From Russula earlei (lineage: Eukaryota > Basidiomycota > Agaricomycetes > Russulales > Russulaceae), in assembly GCA_025769875.1 (NCBI GenBank), contig JAGFNK010000178.1:1-64000 (forward strand): a stretch of 64,000 nt of DNA, written 5' to 3'. A program made the position numbers and the translations under genes. The notes under the pieces were generated by a model. That model was not told where the DNA came from. It saw nothing but the letters and a program-made list of their open reading frames with translations, and searched no databases. Below, in pieces: positions 56,724-64,000 of the stretch. How positions within the stretch are numbered: position 1 is the first letter of the stretch; each line of letters starts with the position of its first letter.

Positions 56724-57481
56724 CTACCTTCCGGGGGGCGGAAGCGGAATGTGTCGACTTCTGACCGAACCGCTGACCGAACCGCCGCCGACCGAGAAGA
56801 CCGGTGAGCGTGGAGTTCCCGGGCGTGGAGTTCCCGGCCCGGTCAGCCCCAGCGCGTTTCGGAGCGGAGTGCCCGCAGAGCCTGGAGCAACATCATAACC
56901 AGGCTGAAAGCGTCGCAAACTCGGCGGGGGGGACTGAGGTTCGTGGTGGGACGGAGTGGGAGTCCCGGGCGTGGGCCCAGCCTCAATCGCGAGCTGATGG
57001 TGCACATCGTGCTTCGAAAACCGATCATACGGATTTAGTCCTTGCCTTATGTCGTTGTAGTGATAATGTTCATCTAGAATCTCCTGACCGTCCTCCAAGT
57101 GTCGTCTGTGACTTTCCTCCAAATGAGGCGGAGTGTGTCCGGGCGGATACTTCCTAAGTTCGTTTGATAACGAAAAAGGAATTGGCTCCTGGCTCGGAGG
57201 AATTCCATAATGAACCGGGACTGGGAGTGGGACCCAACCAAAATGAGGATGGGGATACATTCTCTTCTCATGCCTTCTCATTGGCGCGAGAGATCGCCTT
57301 TCGAGGGACCCATCAATACCAGAGTTTGGACCGGGTTCATACGCTCTGCAAGGACAAGTCGACTTCGGGTATGCAACAGGACATGAAGAGAGGCATACCT
57401 GGCGTAGCTTGAAGGAACCGCGAACGATGGATGGATGGCAAAGGCAAGGCCGAGAATCCCGAAGACAGAGGAAGCGTGCAT
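56724..57481 (-). CDS. SSP-C: signal-peptide protein with Pro/His-rich tail, third family member
   Basis: Two minus-strand exons, 57481-57399 and 57345-56724 (53-bp intron), encode 234 aa. Exon 1 is 83 nt and phase 2, as in SSP-A and SSP-B, and encodes MHASSVFGILGLAFAIHPSF then AVPSS. Exon 2 starts RAYEPGPNSGIDGSLERRSL, a divergent version of the shared segment, keeps RRHEK, then runs through RMYPHPHFGWVPLPVPVHYG, a His/Glu-rich stretch (HTPPHLEESHRRHLEDGQEI), NPYDRFSKHDVHHQLAIEAG and a Pro/Gly/Ser-rich end (GPGTPRPGTPRSPVFSVGGG). The second intron of SSP-A/B is not needed here. No known domain; secretion is predicted only from the leader. Confidence 0.65.
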
Positions 57482-57790
57482 TGTCAACGTCACTCCGTGA
57501 CAATAGCGGATTGGGATGATGAAAAGGTCGTGGGAAGTGGCCGTGGTATGAACAGAGGGGTGGCGTAGAGATCGTGGAAAGGTCGCGAGTCGGTATCCAG
57601 CACCGACGAAGGCGAGCGCAGCTGGAGAGAATTGGAACCGCAAGTGGTGCTTTATATCCTCCGTGGAAAGCCCCCTCCATTCTTTGCTGAAGTTAGGAAG
57701 AAGTTCTGAAGGTGATGCGGAGGCATCGGATAAATCGCATCACGGTGATCTTCCTACCGCTCTGCATTTTGATGCATTCGATGAAGCCTG
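57482..57790 (-). promoter_or_regulatory. SSP-C promoter and 5' leader
   Basis: The minus-strand TATA-like GGATATAAAGCACC is the complement of 57646-57659. Beside it is the family block, here GAGAATTGGAACCGCA on the plus strand (57626-57641). A TTTTGATGCATTCGATGAAG segment at 57768 matches the distal upstream block of SSP-A and SSP-B. The leader is about 150-160 nt long. Confidence 0.6.
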
Positions 57791-58534
57791 AACTGAAAGC
57801 TGTGGGCGCGACTCATCTCATGAAGCGCATTGCAATGCGCTCCCAATGACGGTTGCCAAGTTAACGACCTCGAGCTAACCGTGACCGCACTGCCAGAGTC
57901 GCTACCGTGCTCGCGCCGCGGAAATGCACGGTCGGCCCTGTATCGTTGGCGTTGGCGTAAACGGGCCCGAACACGGGACCGGGACCAACGAGCTACGAGC
58001 AACGTACTCATGCATGCTTGCGCGTCGAAAAATCAGAGTGTATTTGCGACGATGCGGCCTTAGTTCAATTCGATCAAAATGGCATCAGTAGAATTGTGGG
58101 GATTCGAGCTGATGACACCTTCGAGTGGGTGCGTCTCCTGTGCTTTGATGATGATGTGGTCCGAGTTGGCACCTGAATCTGGTGGGTGATTGGCAAGTGA
58201 TGTGTGAGGTTCTCATGAGCAATGCCACAGTGAGTCGCCGCAATGCGAGCATAGATTTGTGAGGGCACTGCCAAATTTCTGTTCAGCTCGGTACCCCTCG
58301 TTATATGTTTCGTCGTTCAGTGGATTGATGCATTTGTGAAACCAAGTTTAATTGTCCGAATGAATGGGTGGCCTGACTGGCCTCGGATATCCGACCGCTT
58401 AAGAGTTTTCTTCCATGAATAGGACTCTGTACATGCTGGACGTCTGCGTCCCCTTTAGCTGTGAACGTTTACCGTATCTATACACCTCTTTCAACGTCGT
58501 GGGGACTCGGACACTGTGAATATCCTGTAGGCAC
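57791..58534. other. Intergenic DNA up to the Copia insertion
   Basis: No recognised gene or RNA. The last 5 bases before the retrotransposon are GGCAC, the presumed left target-site duplicate; its partner lies beyond the right edge of the window. Confidence 0.4.
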
Positions 58535-59075
58535 TGTTGTAAAATTCCTGAGCGCGAGTGAACTCGATCGCGAGCGCACGAGAACGAGTGAGTTGTCCCC
58601 TCAGTCGATAAATATACCCGTGCCATTAGGCCACCCTAAGTGGATCTAGCTATTTACAACAATTAGTACCTAGACTAATTAACTAGTCTGGATGTCTATT
58701 GGCTCGATCATTGTCCCGTTTCTTGCATACCCTTCGTCCGCGGACTTACAGAATCCGCATCTGTTTCCTACTTATATGAGTAGACAAAATACTTACCTTC
58801 CCTCAGTGATCGCTTACGCGCGCGAGTCACTGAGGTATGTTCCTTTAGCTACCCTTTTCTTACGTTCCATAAGAGCTCATACCTGGATAGCACAGTCATT
58901 GCTTATTCAGGTAATATATCTTCAGTGATTGCTTACGCGCGCGAGTCACTGAGCACAGTCATTGCTTATTCAGCGACCCTTGCGAGTGCGAACGTGTAGG
59001 CCTCCCTTCGGACGCGGCACTCACTCACAAAAACTGTCATTTCTCCCACTCTCGTTGAACCCCAAAGTTTCTACA
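58535..59075 (+). mobile_element. 5' LTR of Copia retrotransposon
   Basis: A 541-bp LTR from TGTTGTAAAATTCC to ...GTTTCTACA (TG...CA). It matches the 3' copy starting at 63568 with only about two visible differences in 433 bases (for example CATCTG/CACCTG at 58758), so insertion was recent. It contains two copies of a TTACGCGCGCGAGTCACTGAG segment (58814 and 58931). The bases that follow (GGTTATGGGCTCTGG) are the presumed primer-binding site. Confidence 0.9.
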
Positions 59076-59097
59076 GGTTATGGGCTCTGGCCCTCAG

Positions 59098-60374
59098 ATG
59101 GCTTCCACATCCTCAGCTGTACCCACAACTCCGTTGCCCGTGCCTGCACCTGGGACTTTTGATCAACTCCCAGCCATTATCCCTCATCTCGAACTGAATG
59201 GCTCCAACTGGGCTGTGTTCACCATGCGCTTCACACAAGCTATGGAGGCAACTGACAGAATGGGGTATTTTGACGGAACCGCCACGCGCCCTGCCCCAGC
59301 AAACCCGCAGAGTCCAACCGCCGATGAAGACCTGGCTGTGAAGGCCTGGGACCGCAATGACCGCATCGCACGGTTCCTGCTCTGCCAACGTCTCCCCGAT
59401 GCTGTTGCAGTACGCATGGGACGTCTCAACACCGCGGAGGCATGCTGGAACTTAGTCTCGCAGGAGTACAAGCTAAAAAGCGAATACGCGCAGAGCGACC
59501 GGCTCCAAGCCTTCTTGGAGAGCCATTGCGCTAAGGGCGTGGACGTTCGTATTTTCCTACAAGATCTCCGCTTCAAGCGTGAGGAGCTCCATGCGTCTGG
59601 AGGCAGTGTTTCCAACGCGGAATACCAGCGCACCGTCCTTCGCAGCATCCCTGAGGAGCTAGCGCGATTCGCGTCCGGACTTATGACAGTGGCGCGACTT
59701 ACCAACACTACTAGCCAAGTCTCCATGGACTCCCTCATCACCTCTATATGCGAAGAAGCGGATTGAATTAAGACCCGCCGCGGGCGCGGCCAACATAGCC
59801 AAAGCTCGGGCAGAAGGGACCAGCAGCCGGACGAGGCCTTAGCTGCTCATGGGTCCGACGACGCTAGGAAGAAGCGTCGCCGAGGCAAGTGCCACAATTG
59901 TGGGAAACCAGGACACTGGGCGCACGAGTGCCGCTCCCCGAAGAAGGAGGGGAATGCAGGAGCGCAGCCCGCACCCAAGTCTGGCAGCACCCCAGCACCC
60001 ACCAAAGCAGAAACCCGACCAGTCGGGTCAGCAAATGCCGTTGCCGACGATGCGGTTGAAGCAGACGGGTTTTGGCTGGCCGAGGAGGCAGACGGCACTG
60101 CTCACATTTCACCCAGTGACTTGACTTGCTCCTTACAGGGAGACGCATGTGTTGAAAGTACAACTGTGGGGGAGCTTTCGAACTCACCTGAAAGGATGCA
60201 GCAGATGGCCGCGTCCATTGTTGTCAACAGCAGCGAGACCCGCATCGAGCTCTACGATTCCGGAGCCACAAAGCATATTAGCCCCTATAGAGGGGATTTC
60301 ATTGGCTATCACCCCCTTTCGCCACCCGTAACTCTCATCACCGCAAATCAGCAGCGATCGGTGTTGGATCGCTA
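59098..60374 (+). pseudogene. Copia gag-protease region with internal stop
   Basis: The frame opens at 59080; the Met at 59098 (MASTSSAVPTTPLPVPAPGT) is a likelier start than the one inside the primer-binding site. The capsid-like part reads LELNGSNWAVFTMRFTQAME, then AEACWNLVSQEYKLKSEYAQ and GVDVRIFLQDLRFKREELHA. A TGA at 59764 interrupts it. The same frame then continues through the zinc knuckle CHNCGKPGHWAHEC and the aspartic protease motif LYDSGATKHISP, until the frame is lost near 60358-60374. In active elements these parts form virus-like particles and process Pol. The stop would truncate the product before the knuckle unless suppressed. Confidence 0.88.
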
Positions 60375-63300
60375 ACCGTGCAGGTACCAGATGTGGGTGG
60401 CTGGCGCACATTAACACTTCAAGGAGTTCTCCACGTGCCGAAAGTTGCCTACACACTTGTTTCGCTCGGAGCCCTAGATCAGGAGGGCTATTGCATGGAG
60501 CTGCATAATGGATTTTTGGACATTGTCGCTCCGACAGGTGGGTGAGTAGCTCACATACCCCGCAGCGCACGCGGACTATATCGTGTAGAGCGCAGCACTG
60601 AATACATTCACTCTGTTGAACTTTCAGTCATGGAGCTACATAGACGCCTTGGTCACATCGCAATCGGAAGTGCCCTCAAACTAGTTCAAACAGGAGCAGT
60701 TCGAGGCATTACCATCGACACTACATCCAAGCCGAGCGACTGCGAAGCATGTATATTCGCCCGCGCTACCCGCCTCCCCATACTGAAAGTGCGTCGCAGC
60801 ACTCCCGCTCAGCATTTTGGGGAAGAGATCAACAGCAATCTCTGGGGGCCTGCATCTGTTGCAACACACCAGGGTCGAAAACACTTCATTACATTCACTG
60901 ACTCCGCAACTTGCTATACAGTCGCCTTCCTGTTAACCAAGAAATCTGAAGCCTTCGAAATGTATAGAGCCTTTGAGGCATGGGCAAAGTCACAAGGTCA
61001 TTGCAGTGCGATCAAAGTGCTCCGCTCCGACCACGGAGGCGAGTACTTAAGTGGCGCCTTCGACAAGCACCTGGCCGCGGCTGGCACCGCGCGGCGGCTC
61101 ACCACCCATGACACGCCACAGCACAACGGGATCGCAGAGCGCCTTAACAGGACTCTGCTAGAACGCATGCGTGCCCTCTCTCACGAAAGTGGGCTCCCAA
61201 AATCTCTATGGGGAGAAGCGCTGCGGCATGCTGTCTGGCTCAAGAATCGCACCGCCACCCGCGCACTAGATGGCAAAACACCATATGAAGCGCTGCATAA
61301 GGAACCGCCGGATTTGTCCGCCCTTCACCGGTGGGGCTGCAGTGTATGGGTACACACAAACAACAAGGGTTCTAAGTTGAACCCTAGAGCACGCGAAGGC
61401 AAATGGCTTGGGGTAGACACTGATTCACATGCCCACAGAATCTATTGGCCCACCACTCGAACTGTAAGTGTCGAGTGCGACGTCTATTTCTCGTCCCGCG
61501 CACCGCTCGAGGGGGAGCAGCGCATCGCGGTCCCAACCGCTGGAAGCGAGCGGCACGCTGAGGACCCCGGCCTGCATGAAGTCCCCAAAACGCCTACCCA
61601 TTCCGAACATCCTGAAGAGGAACCTGACCCCAACCCTGACCTCACACCAGAGTCACCCATTCCGCCTCAATCGCCTGAACCCCTGCCTGCACCAATTCAA
61701 TATCCAGCATCAGAAGAAGAAGTTGAAACCAGCCTTACAGATGGCCCTCGATGCTCCACCCGCCTTCGCAAACCCTCACGCGCCATCCGTGACCTCCAGG
61801 CAGGCGAAGGCATTACTTCCGCATGCCACGGGGCTCCCCGCATACCGCGTGGCATCCGCCTGCCAGGCTCTCTCGACACTGAGGAAGCAGGGGGAGCATG
61901 GTCCATTGCCAATGGCCTGCCCATGCTCCTTGAAGACTTCGCTGGCCTTGAACATGCCTTCGCCACTGCAACTTCCGATGCAGAAGCATTGGAGCCTCGC
62001 TCGCTCACCGAAGCGAAGCGGAGGCCTGATTGGCCCCTCTGGGAGCAGGCCATCAAAGAGGAACTCGCCACACTAAAGACTGCAGGCACTTGGCGACTCG
62101 AAGAACCACCCCCAGGAGCCAACATCATTGGTTCCAAATGGGTCTTCAAGGCCAAAAAGGACGCAGCCGGCAACATCGCGCGCTACAAGGCGCGGCTTGT
62201 CGCCCAAGGATTCAGCCAAATCGGAGGTATCGACTACGATGATACTTATGCACCAGTAGCCCGTCTTGCGTCGTCGCGCGCCATCATAGCCATGGCAAAT
62301 CGCCTCCATCTTGAACTCCACCAGGTTGATATCAAAGGGGCCTACCTTAACGGCGTGCTCAACAACCAAGAAATTCTATACATGCAACACCCCCCGGGCT
62401 ACCGAGACCCGGGGGCAGGCACGCGCGTCCTACGTCTCGTGAAGACACTTTATGGGCTCAAACAATCTGGGAGGCGTTGGTACCAGAAACTCTCCTCCAT
62501 TTTTGCCTCACTCGGTTTCAAACAGTGCTCTGTTGATCAAGCCGTGTTTTACAAGTCCAGACAAGCCGGGCGCGACATAACGGTCGTTGCTGTGCATGTT
62601 GACGATTGCACAATTGCGGCGAGCAGCGAGCAACTTGTGACTGAATTCAAGGATGGCCTGCGCGAGCACGTCGAGGTCACTGACCTGGGCGAGCTCCATT
62701 GGATGCTCGATATTGAGATCCAACGCGACCGCGCGGGCGGCACCATCCACATGTCGCAGCGAGCATATATTGACTTGATCCTTCGTCGCTATCATTTAGA
62801 CGAGCTCAAACCACTCTCCACACCCATGGACATACAGTCCCGCCTTACGCACGAGCAGTCACCAACAAGCGCGGCTGAGTCTGCCGCCATGCGTGATGTA
62901 CCATACCGCGAGGCCATCAGCGCCCTCAATTGGGCCACACTTTCCATGCGCCCGGACATCGCCTTTGCAGTGGCCACCGTAGCACGGTTCGCCACAAACC
63001 CAGGCCCAGCGCACTGGCATGCAGTCAAGCGAATTTACCGTTACTTGTCTGGCACACGCGACTTGTGGCTCACTTACGGCGAAACAAAGCGCGTCCTCGA
63101 AGGATATGCGGACGCGGATGGCAGCATGGCCGAGGATCAGCGCGCCATCTCAGGCTACGCGTTCCTCATCGACGGCGGTGCTGTCTCTTGGTCCTCAAAG
63201 CGCCAGGAGATCATTTCGCTCTCGACCACAGAGAGTGAATACGTTGCGGCCACTCACGGGATGAAGGAAGCGCTATGGCTGCGCAGCCTTATCTCAGAAG

Positions 63301-63575
63301 TCTTTGGCCCCCTCTCTAATGCCACCACCCTTTTCTCCGACAATCAGTCAGCTATCGCGCTCGCGCGCGACCATCAGTATCATGCCCGGACCAAACACAT
63401 TGACGTCCGGTACCACTGGATTCGATGGGTCATCGAGCAAGGTTCTGCGCGACTCGTGTATTGCCCAACAGATGACATGCTCGCCGACGCGCTCACCAAG
63501 GCGCTCCCTTCTGTAAAGGTCAAACACTTTGCGTCAGGACTCGGCCTGTCCACAAAGCGAGGGGGAGTGTTGTAA
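60375..63575 (+). pseudogene. Copia pol: integrase, reverse transcriptase, RNase H (981-codon open frame from 60630)
   Basis: After a short frameshifted part (VPKVAYTLVSLGALDQEGY) and a stop near 60545, a frame of 981 codons is open to 63575. Visible are the pre-integrase zinc motif (LHRRLGH...CEACIFAR), the integrase core with SNLWGP (normally DLWGP), VLRSDHGGEY and NGIAERLNRTLLE, then a Pro/Glu-rich linker. The reverse transcriptase has GSKWVFKAKKDAAGNIARYK, VDIKGAYLNG, TLYGLKQSGRRWYQ and VHVDDCTIAAS. RNase H follows with YADADGS, SLSTTESEYVAATHGMKEAL, LFSDNQSAIALARDH and TKHIDVRYH. RT and RNase H keep all expected acidic residues; integrase lacks its first one. The long open frame suggests recent inactivation. 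Confidence 0.92.
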
Positions 63576-64000
63576 AATTCCTGAGCGCGAGTGAACTCGA
63601 TCGCGAGCGCACGAGAACGAGTGAGTTGTCCCCTCAGTCGATAAATATACCCGTGCCATTAGGCCACCCTAAGTGGATCTAGCTATTTACAACAATTAGT
63701 ACCTAGACTAATTAACTAGTCTGGATGTCTATTGGCTCGATCATTGTCCCGTTTCTTGCATACCCTTCGTCCGCGGACTTACAGAATCCGCACCTGTTTC
63801 CTACTTATATGAGTAGACAAAATACTTACCTTCCCTCAGTGATCGCTTACGTGCGCGAGTCACTGAGGTATGTTCCTTTAGCTACCCTTTTCTTACGTTC
63901 CATAAGAGCTCATACCTGGATAGCACAGTCATTGCTTATTCAGGTAATATATCTTCAGTGATTGCTTACGCGCGCGAGTCACTGAGCACAGTCATTGCTT
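63568..64000 (+). mobile_element. 3' LTR of the Copia element (partial, window ends inside it)
   Basis: Starts TGTTGTAAAATTCC directly after the purine-rich tract and matches 58535-58967 almost exactly; differences include C for T at 63791 and T for C at 63852. About 108 bp of the LTR should lie beyond the window. Confidence 0.92.

Larger units (their letters stand above)
58535..64000 (+). mobile_element. Copia (Ty1-type) LTR retrotransposon, recent, right end cut by window
   Basis: Order: 5' LTR, gag, protease, integrase, reverse transcriptase, RNase H, purine-rich tract (AGCGAGGGGGAG, 63556-63567), 3' LTR. This protease-integrase-RT order is Copia. Internal length is about 4.5 kb. The LTRs are nearly identical, but the coding region is damaged: a stop in gag at 59764, a frame change near 60360, a stop near 60545 and an Asn in place of the first integrase Asp. 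A full-length 3' LTR would end near 64108. Confidence 0.93.

Overview
The window comes from a nuclear genome of a mushroom-forming basidiomycete (Agaricomycete-like). This is inferred from genes split by many short introns (about 41-115 bp, mostly 50-65 bp), a PIWI-slicer Argonaute, fungal forms of Tom70, Eos1, tafazzin and Dph2, and a dense mix of Copia, Mutator-like and hAT elements. No bacterial, organellar, tRNA, rRNA or CRISPR feature was recognised.

Layout. 1-10,080 is an A/T-rich transposon graveyard: a reverse LTR end, two inverted copies of a second LTR around a truncated Mutator-like transposase, a Copia pol remnant, and a solo LTR with a 5-bp target duplication. 12,832-14,212 encodes an Eos1-like ER protein. 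16,746-19,984 encodes an Argonaute with a complete slicer tetrad. 20,296-23,265 holds a divergent pair, ornithine cyclodeaminase and a ZIP metal transporter that carries an apparent frameshift. 26,488-34,790 holds two tandem-duplicated small signal-peptide genes (SSP-A, SSP-B) forced apart by a Mutator-like element; that element is itself broken by a 3.5-kb hAT element carrying pieces of host genes (AROM dehydroquinate synthase and a Nudix/DUF4743 gene). 36,485-42,307 has a small conserved hypothetical protein, TOM70 and DPH2. 42,308-47,340 is gene-poor. 47,341-57,481 is gene-dense: a secreted PL14-type polysaccharide lyase, a 688-aa unknown protein, tafazzin, a CAX-type cation exchanger, and SSP-C, a third relative of SSP-A/B. 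From 58,535 to the right edge lies a Copia retrotransposon with almost identical LTRs but damaged gag and integrase.

The host genes are mostly unrelated housekeeping functions: ER glycosylation, mitochondrial import and cardiolipin remodelling, diphthamide synthesis, metal and cation transport. Argonaute is the natural candidate for silencing the surrounding repeats. The most unusual feature is the SSP family. Its three members share a promoter/5' leader block, an 83-nt signal-peptide exon and an intron at the same place and phase, while their C-terminal halves are unrelated in sequence.

Exon models were built by hand from splice signals, reading phase and remembered family conservation. Phase sums were checked for the Argonaute, EOS1, TOM70, DPH2, TAZ1, CAX, PL14, 688-aa and SSP models, and each closes on a stop codon. 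No similarity search could be run.
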